In this document: one piece after another, positions 46,429 to 57,996 of the stretch
How the letters are laid out: every line of letters starts with the position of its first letter
Position numbering within the stretch: position 1 is the first letter of the stretch
From: Cervus elaphus
Taxonomy: Eukaryota; Chordata; Mammalia; Artiodactyla; Cervidae
Assembly (NCBI RefSeq): GCF_910594005.1
Contig: NC_057825.1
Span: forward strand, 49,507,037-49,571,036
DNA: 64,000 nt
Direction of reading: 5' to 3'
Notes under the pieces: generated by a model
What the model was told of the DNA's origin: nothing
Databases searched by the model: none
What the model saw: the letters and a program-made list of their open reading frames with translations, nothing else
Position numbers and translations under genes: made by a program

Positions 46429-46645
46429 GGGCTTCCCTGACAGCTCAGTGGGTAAAGAATCTGCCTGCAATGCAGGAGTCACACAAGATGTGGGTTCGAT
46501 TCCTGAGTAGGGAAGATCCCCTGGAGTAGGATAGTAGTAACCCACTCCAGTATTCTTGCCTGAAAAATCCTGTGAACAGAGGAGTCTAGTGGGCTACAGT
46601 CCATAGGGTCGCAAAGAGTCAGACACGACTGAGCAACTACACACA
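46429..46645 (+). mobile_element. Bov-tA SINE, second of a pair
   Basis: Full length from 'gggcttccctgacagctcag' to 'gagcaactacacaca'. It is followed at once by taggaaagatct. It is separated from the first SINE by about 18 bases that do not match the target. Confidence 0.93.
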
Positions 46646-46657
46646 TAGGAAAGATCT

Positions 46658-48022
46658 GGAAAGAGAGGGAGGAGGTGACCTTTTATCTAGTCCAGCATTC
46701 TTTGTGATAATCATATTCTGATTCCACCAGTCAAATGGTAGAGAGGACTGCAGTAATAGGAACAGTTGAAATGCTCTTGATTCTGGCCCTTACTTGCTCA
46801 ATCAGGGTTTAAACTCAATGCAGTTTGCCTACAGACACTCCTGTAGGTCCCAGGGACCATCTCACAAGCTCATATGCAAGGCCTCTCCCACAGGGATACC
46901 CTTCCCTCTACTAGGAGTCACTGAGTCCACAAGCCATCCATCACCATCTCTTGCCAGACATCTGTGGGAGTGGAGGTCCTGAGATGACATCTGCACACCA
47001 GGCTTCTGCTGGGAAGTGAGAAAAGATACCCTCTCCTGTTTGGATCACATCTTCTTAGCGAGACCCTTTCACCCCTTTGCCAAAATCAATAAGACATATG
47101 CAGTTCCTGTTTACACTCAAAACTGCTACATAGCTTTGGGCTGGTGACTGAATATAAAACCCAGGCATACTAGTTTCAACATATGAAGCAGAAGAACCTC
47201 AGAGGCTGTCAAAAGGGGCCAGTGAGAGACTGAACAGGTGACTCTCTATTCCCTTCATTCCTACTCATCCAGAGAAGTTGACTTTTATCTTTTTTATGCT
47301 CTGAGACTCCAGAAAATGTACTTGAAGTATTGCTTCTTCTCTAATCAATTAGTTTACATTTATATTTCATGTCTTGCATTTTAGTCTCACACAAAATGTT
47401 TTCCTTCTGCAGAATACTTACAAATTTGGGCTTTTATAAAAGTGATCTTATGATACCTTGGGGCTGTATTTGTGTTTAAAGATAATGCTCTATAATTATA
47501 TATTGAAAATGATGGAAAAATGGACTTCGAGAAGAGAGAATTACTTTCATACAATCTTTAAGAGCCATACCTTATGTAATACAAAGTACTCCTTTATTTG
47601 AAGGTTTGGCAAAAGGGGCAGGAAAGGCAATTTTGCAATTATTTCTAACTTCTGGGGATTGATTAATGAACATAAAATTCATTAAGAGTATAGTTTTTTA
47701 AAATAGTGAAGCATTTGGCAGCTCCCCCTTTTTTTTTTCAACCATCACACCTATCTTGGAAGTCTGAAGTTATCTCATTTCATTGCATAGCTCGCAATGG
47801 CCTGGCCACTCTAATGGATGAAAGGGCAGACAGATGAAGATAGATATTACAGAGGCAGAATGAGTAATGCGTTGCCTTATCCAGAGAATCTGCAGAATCT
47901 TGACTAGTTTTCATTTACCAGGAGTGCATGTGTTTAAAGCTATTTCAGGTAGTCACATTTGAAAGGAAATGACAAATCAGGTAGATTTTGTGAAAGATGC
48001 TGAGTTTGGAAATACACAATCA
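46658..48022. other. no recognised feature
   Basis: About 1.4 kb. A T9-10 run lies near 47729-47738. No repeat family or exon recognised. Confidence 0.5.
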
Positions 48023-48034
48023 GAAAATTCCACA

Positions 48035-48262
48035 GAATGGGAGATTGGGAGTGACATAGACACATTATTATAAGTAAAATAGATAAGTAATAAGGACCTA
48101 CTGGATAGCATAGGGAACTCTACTCAATACTTTGTAATTGCCTATATGGGAAAATAATTTTAAAAAAGAGTGGGTATGTGTAGATGTATAGCTGATTCAC
48201 TTGCTGTACTCTTGGAACTAACACAATATTGTAAATCAACTATACGCCAATAAAAATTAGAG
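48035..48262 (+). mobile_element. L1 LINE, short 5'-truncated copy
   Basis: It contains the old L1 3' end: 'taataaggacctactggata', 'gcatagggaactctactcaa', 'actaacacaatattgtaaat' and 'ccaataaaaatta'. A perfect 12-bp target duplication gaaaattccaca is at 48023-48034 and 48263-48274. The insert is only 228 bp. Confidence 0.92.
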
Positions 48263-48434
48263 GAAAATTCCACATCGAAAAGTGGGAGAATCTCATCCAG
48301 ATCCTCATCACAAATATGAAACCCCTTTCAACATCTCCAGCTCCTCCTGCCACATTTTTGGTGATAGAGAGCCCCTGAGAGGCAGGCAGTGCACTGTCAT
48401 AGGAAATGCTTATTGGGATTTGGTGATTCCAAGG

Positions 48435-48720
48435 GCAGATTTGAGTTTCAGCTTTTCTGCTGGGAGACCTTGAGGATGTTGTTTAGCCTCTCTAAACCCT
48501 GATATCATCCAAGGAATCTTCCAACTCTGGGACTGAACTTGTGTCGCCTTCATCTCCTGCATTGCAGGAGAATTGTGGGAGGAAATGGCCACCTACTCCA
48601 GCATTTCTTGCTTGGAAAAAAAAAATCCCATGAAAAGCAAAGAGTTGAACACGACTGATTGAAACATGACACGAAGTCCTGATATCTTCATTTGTAAAAG
48701 AAATGGAGAAGTACTGTGGT
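48435..48720 (+). repeat. MIR SINE split by an inverted SINE
   Basis: Left part 48435-48506 ('tttctgctgggagaccttga', 'tttagcctctctaaaccctg') and right part 48687-48720 ('ttcatttgtaaaagaaatgg') are one sense MIR. The insertion between them is described separately. Confidence 0.62.
48507..48677 (+). mobile_element. Bov-tA/ART2A-type SINE with 5' inversion
   Basis: 48507-48568 is the antisense of the SINE head/box-B part and 48578-48677 is the sense 3' part. In the unrearranged element they would be adjacent. A single 9-bp duplication cctgatatc flanks the whole (48498-48506 and 48678-48686). The strand given is that of the 3' part. An A10 run lies in the 3' part at about 48618-48627. Confidence 0.8.
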
Positions 48721-49142
48721 GGTTTTCCTCCATTTTCTTGTATACCCTATCCATTCTCTATTGCTATTTGTCCTACTCCATACCTTTGAAGGCTGACCCT
48801 TCAGAAAGCATCTTCCCTGTCCCTTTGCCTACCAGGGTCCTGTTGGGCTGGGCCAGTGAGATGCACCAGCAGGAGGTGGAGGCGGACACAAGGGGAGAAG
48901 GCAGACACTTCTTTTCACTGCTCTGGGCTACGGCTTCCTGGTCTCTTGTTAACAGCTCTGCCTCTCACCTGGTCCGTGTAGAGTCCGTTCTTGCTCTGCC
49001 TCTTCAGGTCTAGGGGTATTAGAGCTTTCTCTTCCAGAGAAAGGTAGTCTCTGCGAATCTGTGTCCCTTGTTAGTTCCACGAATGCTGCTCTTGCCTCTC
49101 AGTGAGCCAACCCTTTGTTAAGATGCTTGTACCACCTATGTG
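48721..49142. other. no recognised feature
   Basis: About 0.4 kb. A 115-codon frame at 48666-49013 begins in the SINE/MIR region and has no recognisable domain. Confidence 0.45.
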
Positions 49143-49365
49143 GACTTCCCTGGTGGCTCAGACGGAAAAAAAAAATCCACCTGCAATGCAGGAGACACGG
49201 GTTCGATCCTTGGGTTGGAAAGATCCCCTGTAGAAGGGAATGGTAACCCATTCCAGAATTCTTGCCTGGAGAATTCCATGGACAGAGGAGCCTGGCACGC
49301 TACAGTCCATGGGGTCACAAAGAATTGGACACACCTGAGCAATTGCCATTTTCACTTTTTTTCAC
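49143..49365 (+). mobile_element. Bov-tA SINE
   Basis: From 'ggacttccctggtggctcag' to 'gagcaattgccattttcac'. The segment normally reading ggtaaagaa is an A10 run here (49166-49175). No certain target duplication. Confidence 0.92.
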
Positions 49366-49781
49366 TACCTGCATTGAGTTTCTTGTTTCTGCCAAGTACC
49401 TGTCTTAGACCTCTCTCAGATATGTTGTAAAGTTCAGGTGTAATACTGTATGATATTAAAGTATTTTATAAATTCTAATAAGTAGTGTAAAGTTTGTTTT
49501 TAATTTTAGCGCTCCAAACTACCCATTACTTTTTGATTTGGCTTTATTATTTTAAGCTTAAATTTGCATGGTCCTAAATTCCATTAATGATGAACTGTGC
49601 CTTCATGTTAAAGAGTAAATTTCATCCCTGACAGTCTTTAGATCCTGGAAAACAGTGGCATTTGAACCCAGGCCTTTTCTTCTCTGAGTGAATCAGTCTG
49701 AACTGCTTCAAATGTTATGCACATGACATAGTAGCCAGTTTCCCCTCCATTCTGGGCACTCTTTTGAACACATTTCTGATC
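49366..49781. other. no recognised feature
   Basis: About 0.4 kb of A+T-rich DNA without a recognisable element. Confidence 0.5.
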
Positions 49782-49796
49782 AAGATTGCCCTTCTT

Positions 49797-49945
49797 TCAA
49801 GACTTCCCTGGTGGTCTTGACTCAGTAGTTAAGACTCAGCTTCCAATGCAGGGCTCCTGGGTTCAGTCCCTATCCAGGAAACTAAGATCCCATGTGCTGT
49901 GCAGCCAAATAAATAATGTTTCAAAAATAATAATAATTTTAAAAA
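49797..49945 (+). mobile_element. CHR-2-type tRNA SINE, short form
   Basis: Head 'gacttccctggtggtcttga', 'ttaagactcagcttccaatg', 'cctgggttcagtccctatcc', 'gatcccatgtgctgtgcagc' and an (aata)n tail. A 15-bp duplication with one mismatch, aagattgcccttctt at 49782-49796 and 49946-49960, flanks it. Confidence 0.92.
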
Positions 49946-50101
49946 AAGATCGCCCTTCTTCGACAGTCATGTTCAGAACTTAATTCCACATTTCAGGTAT
50001 TGTCTCACCATGTTGGAGTTAACCTGGTTTGTTTTCCACAAACCTTTTCTCTCTTGTGCCAGTATTTTCTCTGCCACTTTTTTTTTTCTTTTTTAACCTT
50101 G

Positions 50102-50545
50102 TGTGTTTGGCAAAATAATGACTCCCCAAAAGATGTCTACATGCTAATCCCTGGAGCCTGTGAGTATGTTACCTTACTTGTTACTTGGGACTTTATAGAT
50201 GTGATTAAGGGCCTTGAGATGGGCCCAGCATAGTCATGATGATCCTTAAAGAAGATGAGGGAGGTGGAAGAGAGGTCATAGTGATGAGATCTGACAGTAA
50301 ACTTGCTGTTACTGACTGACTGTGAAGATGGAAGAAGGGGCCATTGGCCAAGAGATGTGGGGGCCTTCAGATGCTGGAAAAGGCAAGGAAATCAGTTCGC
50401 CCCTGGAGCCTCCAGAAGAGAATGACAGCCTGCTGATGCCTTAACTTTAGTCCAGTGAGACCCTTGTCAAACTTTTGATCTATAGACAATAGTATGATTA
50501 ATTTTGGTTATTTTGAGCCATTAAATTCATGGTGATTTCTTATAG
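50102..50545 (+). repeat. old LTR, MaLR-like
   Basis: In order it shows 'agatgtctacatgctaatcc', 'gagtatgttaccttacttg', 'gatgtgattaagggccttga', 'gctggaaaaggcaaggaaat', 'cctggagcctccagaagaga' and 'ttagtccagtgagaccctt'. This is a known mammalian-wide LTR pattern. The family name is not certain; MaLR is my best guess. Confidence 0.58.
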
Positions 50546-51515
50546 TGGATGAGAAAATGAATTCAATTTGTGTGGCATGTTGTTCTTGTTTGTTTTTCCT
50601 TTTTTCCCTCACCATTCCAGGATGTTGAGAATATCTTCAGTCATGTTGTCATCATCTAGTGTGTTAGCTCTCTGTGTAAGATTTGTTCACTCACCAATTT
50701 GTTCTGCCTGGTAACCATGTTTTTCTTGTAGATATTGATGTCAGGACTCTGATGAAAGTCCAAAGATTTGACATTTGGTACTTTTCTCCCATTTAACTCA
50801 TAGAAAGTAATCAGCACCATTAATGATCCTACCCAACTGTATCGTCAACTAGCTTACTATTCATCTATCTTATCTACTAGACAGTCAGGACAGATTTGTT
50901 AAATAACCCTTTTCTTTAAAAAAAAAAAAAATAGAAGTATACTTAGATAAATTTGCATCCTCCCCCTGCCCCATCTACTACTTGTATTAAAAATTGGTAA
51001 TAAAATAGGCTGATGAGAAATTTGGAATGCAATTGAAACAAATTTAAAAATCCAAGTACCAATCTCATCATTATGACTATGCTGATAATCCACCCAAGAG
51101 GGAAAAATGAGTCATTGTCATAACTTACTTTTTATCTTTTACATCTTCCATTTCCATGGCTAAAGTGGACTTAAGTCACTTTTATGCCTAGCATCTGTGT
51201 GGAAATGTAGGAATCCTGAAAGGGTCAGTCCTTAGGGAACTTGCAGAAACAACTTTTTATTAAGGACCATCAAGTAAACAATTAGCTACCTTGTTAATAG
51301 TGTAATAGGGGTAACCCTTGACTTGGCTATACTTCTTCGCTTTGGACATTAGTGGTCTTGTGGCCCCTTCTAAGCCATTTACACAAACAAGATCTGCGAG
51401 ATTTGCTCTGTCCTGAATCGTATTTTCTCCTTGCAGAGAAAGCCTTGTAGTGTTTTCTCCTAGACACTTGGTTGGAATGGGATCCCTATCAATTTGTCTC
51501 AGCTTCTGAGTTGGC
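50546..51515. other. no recognised feature
   Basis: About 1 kb of A+T-rich DNA with an A13 run at about 50919-50931. Nothing recognised. Confidence 0.5.
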
Positions 51516-51524
51516 TTACCATGT

Positions 51525-51741
51525 CATGTGCATGCATGCTAAGTCACTTCAGTCGTGTCTGACTCTTTGCGACGCTATGGACCATCGCTCCTCTGTCTAC
51601 AGGATTCTCCAGGCGAGAATACTGGAGTGGGTTGCTATGTCTTCCTCCAAAGGATCTTCCTGATCCACGGATGGAACCCACATTTCTTACCTCTCTTGCA
51701 TTGGCGGGTGGGTTCTTTACCACTAGCGACCTGGGAGGCCT
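51525..51741 (-). mobile_element. ART2A SINE, antisense
   Basis: Antisense from 'catgcatgctaagtcacttc' to the head at 'ccactagcgacctgggaggc'. A perfect 9-bp duplication ttaccatgt at 51516-51524 and 51742-51750 flanks it. Frames of 63-70 codons crossing it are SINE. Confidence 0.95.
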
Positions 51742-51750
51742 TTACCATGT

Positions 51751-54268
51751 TATACTGTGAGCCATAAAGTTCTTCCGGTGATAAATAGATGAGCTGCATC
51801 CTCAGACCTGTTTATCATTAAATTTAGTTTAATACAGAATATTCAAATTGACTGCATGATGCAAATTCATGCTGAAAAGTTTCCAAATTCAGTTTACCAA
51901 TCCTCAGTTTGTCCCAGGACAAAGACATGTATAAGAAAAGATATATTCATTATTGAAATGAGCAGAACTTCATTTTAGTTTTATTCTAATATTTAGCATC
52001 TTCATAGCTAGCTACTTCTTAAAATCCACTAGGGAAAATCTACTAAAGTCATTTATCCAAGATCCTGACATAAGAAAAAGCCATTCTCTTGAAGGTTGTG
52101 GGAATGATTGTCTTGCATTTCTGCTGATTCAACTGTAAAGTTACAATGAGTTCATCTCATGCAGTTGAGAAGTGGCCAGTAGTAAGGGACTCCATGCTTG
52201 AAAGGTTTAATCGAATTTCCATGCATGTGCAAATTCAGATAAACACAATATAGCTTATGAGAGCCCTTTATTTTTTTAAGTTGCTACCTTCATCTGGTAA
52301 CAACTGATTACCGTGTACTAACAAGGAGAAAACACCTGCAAACAATATCCTTGTCCTGCCATTGATTCTACTTTAACTGTGCTTGTTCAGGTAGCAAAAC
52401 CATTAGCTACTTCTTGATCGTTTTTATGATCAGACTTAGCACCTCGTATTGAGCAAGCACTGAGGAATGCATCTTTCCTTAAAAGGTTGATTTATTAGTT
52501 TATATGTAAAAGAACACTGGAGGTTATAAAGGTAACAAAGACCTTAAACATTATATTGATTTTCTTTTCCCAGAGCTTTTTTCTTCTTGTTGTATTGCAG
52601 GGTAATAAAATTTCACTAGACCCATTGGATCCATAAAATCTGAAGTACAACCACCAACTGATAGAAATGAAATTGTTTGACTGGGGTGATAAGCAAGGAC
52701 TCAGCTTTGAACTCTAAGCAGTATAAGTCGTTTGCTGGCCTGTAAGGGTGAATTACAGCCTGCTGAGCACTAAAGGACAAGCATGTATTTGCAAGAGCTC
52801 CCAATTCAGTCATCACTGAGCAATGCAGTGACCTTTACATGGCCACGTCGGCCTCAAAAGAAGAATCTTTAGCTATGTAAAATCAACACCCTGCCTCTCT
52901 GATAAAATGTAGTTTTTTTTCATATTTGAATTCAGTTGTGGGTATAAGATATTTGATTACAGAGTGAAGAGCAGGATAGGAAAATAAGTTCTGTTTGCAA
53001 ATCTCAAGTTATATTATCTCTATAACAATGAGCTTTAAAAAAAAAAAAAGATGGGGAGCTATAGACTCATCATAGTACACAGTACTAGTCTGTGCTAGAC
53101 TAGAATTTTCCAAACTTCTGCCATGTGTGCAACACTTACCTGTGCCAACCCTTGACATGTGAACCATCAGTTGATGCTACCTGTATCCCTCTCTAGCCCC
53201 AGCCTTCCTTTGCAGCTCCAAGCACTATGTCCCTCAAGGCCTGAGACACGGCTCCTCCATCACCAGTCAGGCATCACAGAGGACCATCCTGGGAAAGAGC
53301 TCTGTGACCCACCAGGCAAAGTGAAATTTCTGATTTCAGTGGCAGGGGTTTGAGAACAACATATTAGGGACAAGGTCTACCTTAAAGTTTCCATGTTAGC
53401 ATTCTTGTGGGCTGAAGTAGAAGGAATTAGTCAGCTAGCAAACTAGTTGGCTAGCAAACATTTTAATTAGTCCAGCCATCTGACCTGGTGGTACCTGTGC
53501 ATGCTGGGAAGTAAACTCACAGTAAAGAGCTCTTGGTCTGTTTGTGTCCAAAAGGGGGCAATTCTGAAGCCACTGAGGCCTTCGATCAAAGCCATATCCT
53601 AGACAAATAGCTTTCTTCCAAAGGTGCATCTTAACTCATTTATTTTTGGGAATCTGGATTGAAACTGTCTACATTTTTCTATTTATCAAAAACCAAGGTG
53701 CCCTCATTGATAAATAACCAGAGACTTGGTTGTTCAGTTTTGCTTTGTTTAAGGTGTTTCATGTTGTTAAGTAAGTGCTTCGTTAACCCCCAGCACTATT
53801 GAAACCTTCCTCTGCTGGTGAGGTGGGTCTCAGTGTGCTGTGAGTTACAGTTGGTGGGTCTCCCACATGGTCCTGTGGGTGTGATTGTAGCTCATGCTGC
53901 CAGGGCAAGTGGGCCCAGTTGTAGAGCTTTGTAACACAGATTTTATGTTTCACGTAGTGCCTGGAAGCTTGTGTTCCGAATGAATATCTGATAATGTCCA
54001 AATTAATTTCAGAAACAAAATGTCCTGGAGTCCCGCATTTCTATTGTGTGACTGCTACCCTTGTGTCAGTGAAGCGGGGACATGTCCACACCAAGCAGCC
54101 CAATGCTGTTCATTCTCTCATCAGGCTGGAGTGCTGCTGATGGAGGGCTAATTCTGGGACCACAGTCTAGATCTTGCACATTAGGGGCCCTAAACCATGG
54201 AGGACAAATGTGATGCCCTTGTGCTGTCCCGTCCTCCTTTAATATCCCTGCCAGTCATCACTAACGAA
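51751..54268. other. 2.5 kb with no recognised feature
   Basis: The largest stretch free of recognisable young repeats. It has an A13 run at 53037-53049 and otherwise A+T-rich to mixed composition. The frames (60-73 codons) show no domain. Near 53430-53462 there is a 10-bp direct repeat (gctagcaaac). Confidence 0.5.
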
Positions 54269-54795
54269 TTGTTCAGTCACTCAAGTTATGTCCAACTGTT
54301 TGTGACCCCATGGACTGCAGCATACCAGGCTTCCCTGTGCATCCACTCCCAGAGTGTGCTCAAACTCATGTCCATCAAGGTGATGCCATCCAACCCTCTT
54401 TTCCTCTGTCATCCCCTTCTCCCTCAACCCTCAGTCTTTCCCAGCATCAAGGTCTTTTCTAATGAGTCCATACTTCGCATCAGGTGGCCAAAGTATTGGA
54501 GCTTCAGCTTCGGAATCATCTTTCCAATGAATATTCAGTGTTGATTTCCTTTAGGATTGACTGGTTTGATCTCCTTGCAGCCCAAGGGACTCTCAAGAGT
54601 CTTCTCCACCACCACAGTTCAAAAGCATCAGTTCTTCAGAGCTCAGCTTTCGTTATGGTCCAACTCTCACATCCATACATGACTACTGGAAAAACCATAG
54701 CTTTGGCTATATGGACCTTTGTCGGCAAAGTAATGTCTCTGCTTTTTAATGTGCTGTTTCAGGTTTGTCATAGCTCTTCTTCTAAGGAGCAAGCA
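54269..54795 (-). mobile_element. BovB (RTE) LINE 3' region, antisense
   Basis: Antisense of the last 0.5 kb of BovB, from the 3' end at 54269 to the segment before the RT thumb ('gctttttaatgtgctgtttc'). More diverged than the copy at 34.3 kb. The 115- and 190-codon plus-strand frames across it are antisense BovB running on into unrelated sequence. Confidence 0.92.
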
Positions 54796-55584
54796 AACAA
54801 CAGAATGAACCTCAGCACCAGCTTCCTGACAGCCACCATCAGTCACTCACTGTTATCAATGCTAGAAGGAACCCAACTGCTTTTTGTCACCCTTACCCCA
54901 GAAGATCGCTTCCGTGACCACTGGGCAGACCTGTCTTTGCTGCCAGGAAAAATAGCCACAACTGTCATGCGGATCAGTGCTGTCATGTGGATCAGGGGAT
55001 ATGTACCACACTTGCGAGCTCAGGCACATTATTCCCCTGCAACAGTGTCTAAATAATTCTCTTGCCACAAAATGCCGATTTCCCTTGTAATTCAGTGCTA
55101 AATGCATCTTACCTTAGCCCACAGAAATGACCTAAATGATGCAACACAGCACAGCCAACCCCTGCCAGGCGGACTGCTGGAAATTTGATCACTTATCTTC
55201 CTGACTGATGTCTAGCCATGTTTCTATTTCTGCATCTGTCTAGAGCTGTGCCTATCTAAGCCTTTGTTATTGCTGCTGATTCCAGGAAGGTGGGGATCAG
55301 CCTTTGAATGAAGTAGAATTTAACATCAAACCCATGAAAAATACCCTTGGGTGTTCCAGGGGTCATCGGCTATAAGTCTATGCACTCTGCAGACAGAATG
55401 TAGCCCAGAATACCTGCAGGGCAAGTGGATTCATCCAGAAATCCCACGTCACAATTTTCCCTTATCTTCTGTTCTTTTCTCTCTCGAATTAGGTTGATTT
55501 TACAGGAGGAAGGAGAGGAAATTAATGTGACCTTACCCTCTGGCATGTGCCAGGATCTTCAAGAGTCATTTCATCTGATTCATT
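54796..55584. other. no recognised feature
   Basis: About 0.8 kb; it is the right half of a 190-codon frame but shows no domain. A short near-repeat 'gatcagtgctgtcatgtgga' lies at 54970-55000. Confidence 0.5.
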
Positions 55585-55690
55585 TGATGACCCTGAGATG
55601 TGGACATTATCTCATTTTTCAGATGAGACAACTAAGGTTCACAGAATTTAAGGCATTTACCCATGATTTTCACATTATTGCTTAAATTTA
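55585..55690 (-). repeat. probable MIR SINE, antisense
   Basis: 'gacattatctcatttttcag', 'atgagacaactaaggttcac' and 'ggcatttacccatgattttc' fit the antisense MIR core. Confidence 0.5.
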
Positions 55691-56274
55691 TTAATGACAT
55701 TCAAATTTAGGTTTGAAAAAAATTGTCCAGCAAAATAGATTACTTTTCTGTTCTTAGCAGTTCCTGAGGAAAAGGAAAATCCTTTTACAAAGTTTTTCTT
55801 TCCAAAGTGTCATTAAAATCTTCCTTTTGCCCTCATAATCCAAATGTTAGTGGGCTCTGGTTTATTAAAGAAGATGGGACTTATACCATGACTTTCTACT
55901 AACGAACACATTTGAGAGAGTTAAGGTAATTCTCTAGATGATGCAATTAGATAAACTATGAAAGTTACTGAGGAAAGATGCAGATGATTACAGATGGTGT
56001 TGTTAGGCAGGGGGATTAGGTACAAGATCATCCTGTTCACAGTGGGCCACCCCTCATCTCTCCTGTTCCCACCGCCCTCATCTCTCCTCTTCATGTTGAA
56101 AGTCTCAGAAGAGGTGAGAGTTAGATGCATGAAACCTACATGATTACCGGAAGTGCTCTTTTTCCCAGTCTCTCTAATCTAAAATAAATGACATGGTCTA
56201 AATTAGTGTACATAGAGGTGGATGCCAACATCTGACCTCACCAAGCCATACTAAGTGGCAAGAGTTCCTTGACT
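55691..56274. other. no recognised feature
   Basis: About 0.6 kb. A 20-bp near-repeat (tcatctctcctgttccc/tcatctctcctcttcat) lies at 56055-56095. Nothing else recognised. Confidence 0.5.
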
Positions 56275-56678
56275 GTACATCCAACTCCCGTTTAGTATGA
56301 CTTTTTAGAAATTGGCAGAATCCAATCCCTGAGCTTGAATGACATATCAAAGCATTGTTAGTCCCAAGCATTTTTTTCTTTGTTCACGTCACTCTTTAAG
56401 GAATCACTTTCACTTGCCTGTTTATGATTTTATGGCAGGTAAGTGACAGGCACTCCCTGTAACATGTTGTGGGAGGGTACATCCAACTCCCGTTTAGTAT
56501 GACTTTTTAGAAATTGGCAGAATCCAATCCCTGAGCTTGAATGACATATCAAAGCATTGTTAATCCCCAGCATTTTTTTCTTTGTTCACGTCACTCTTTA
56601 AGGAATCATTTTCACTTGCCTGTTCATGATTTTATGGCATGTAAGTGACAAGCACTCCCTGTAAGATGTTGTGGGAGG
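56275..56678. repeat. 202-bp tandem duplication
   Basis: Copy 1 is 56275-56476 and copy 2 is 56477-56678, head to tail, with no insertions or deletions and, by my count, seven substitutions (about 96.5% identity). The unit is not a repeat family I recognise and has no long open frame. It begins gtacatccaactcccg and ends gttgtgggagg. Confidence 0.96.
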
Positions 56679-56974
56679 GCTTAAAAGAGACTTCAAGCTG
56701 AATGACATTGGATGTGAAATGCAACCTTTCCTGCCAAGCTGTGCGATATTTAGCATGCCTTGACATATGCTAAACTACAAAATTTTGAAATAATCAGAAT
56801 TCCCTTGGGAATGTTACATAGAATATGTGCGTCAGAATTCTCTTATGATTCGTTAAAAAGTCTAAAATACTTTCTACAATTTCAAATCAATGTTTTATCT
56901 GAACTCTGCCAAATGGATTTGACATATTGAACATGATTTTATAATCATAAATAATGCTTTAACTATTGAGAGAG

Positions 56975-57151
56975 ATTGAAAGCAGGAGGAGAAAGGGATG
57001 ACAGAGGACTAGATGGTTGGATGGCATCACCAATTCAATGGACATGAATTTGAGCAAGCTCCAGGAGATGGTGAAGGACAGGGAAGCCTGGCATGCTGCA
57101 GTCCTTGGGGTTGCAAAGACTTGGACATGACTGAGCAACTGAACAACGACG
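56975..57151 (+). mobile_element. BovB LINE 3' terminal fragment
   Basis: Sense BovB end ('ggatggcatcaccaattcaa', 'ctccaggagatggtgaagga', 'actgagcaactgaacaac'). A 10-bp duplication with one mismatch, attgagagag at 56965-56974 and attgggagag at 57152-57161, flanks it. Confidence 0.9.
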
Positions 57152-57161
57152 ATTGGGAGAG

Positions 57162-57597
57162 TCATTTATGGTAGATGTTCCAAATACATGCTGTCTATTG
57201 AAGCCAAATGATGATAGTTTAATAATGAGGATAATAGTGTCTTGAAACATCTAAAAATAAAAGAATTAGTGAGAATAGGTAATGGGGGTCATATATACAT
57301 ATAGTATTTTTCCTGACAAAGGAATACTAGGCACAGTTATTGTCATTCATATCTAGAAAGGCATTAGTACTTTGTTACTTTTTCTATGGTGAGTTTTTAA
57401 CATAATTTATTGAGGTTTGGGGCTGTGTTCAAAAGGTCACATATTTTATTTTCTCTTTTAGACTAGTATTTATTTATTTGGCTTGTCCATGGCAGTTATA
57501 TTCTCCATGCTTGTTTTATATATATTATATAATTGGAATTTTTACACCTACATCATTAACCCTTAACAGACCCTGGGAAAAGAACATGCCTGCATTC
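57162..57597. other. no recognised feature
   Basis: About 0.4 kb of A+T-rich DNA without a recognisable element. Confidence 0.5.
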
Positions 57598-57651
57598 ATG
57601 GAAAGAAGGAAAGAAAGAAAGAAGGAAGGAAGAAAGGGAAGGGAGAAAGAA
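57598..57651. repeat. (GAAA/GGAA)n purine tract
   Basis: Interrupted tetranucleotide repeat of only G and A, about 50 bases. A pyrimidine tract of complementary character follows at 57809-57857. Confidence 0.93.
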
Positions 57652-57808
57652 AACATTATTTTAGTTCTTGCAACTCCATGGAAATTGCTGTTTTCAAAGC
57701 ACTGATAACCTTCATCTTCTAAAACTGTGTGTCATATCTTTTTGTCTTTAAGCAGAATTGAAGCCAGGGGATTGCTATACCTTTATTGATAGCAAGTAAC
57801 TTGCCTTT

Positions 57809-57857
57809 CTCTCTTCCTTTCTTCCTTCTTTGCTTCCTTCCTCCCTCCCTCCCTTTT
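57809..57857. repeat. (CTTC/CTCC)n pyrimidine tract
   Basis: Interrupted tetranucleotide repeat of C and T, about 50 bases, complementary in type to the purine tract 160 bases to the left. Confidence 0.93.
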
Positions 57858-57996
57858 GAGACACCACACCCTTCTGTATTTTTCCTACCATACCAAGCAT
57901 CCCTTCCAGTATCACTTTCTTGAAGCTTCTTCTGCTTCTGACTTCTGTATTGTCGAGTGCCCAGGCTTTTCTCCGTCTACACTCATCCCTTGCATC

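Noticed and set aside
53430..53462. gctagcaaac direct repeat considered as a recombination or attachment site
   Set aside because: Ten bases repeated once in A+T-rich DNA is expected by chance, and there is no bounded element.
54484..55056. 190-codon plus-strand frame
   Set aside because: It starts in antisense BovB and runs on into unrelated sequence; no domain and no conservation evidence.
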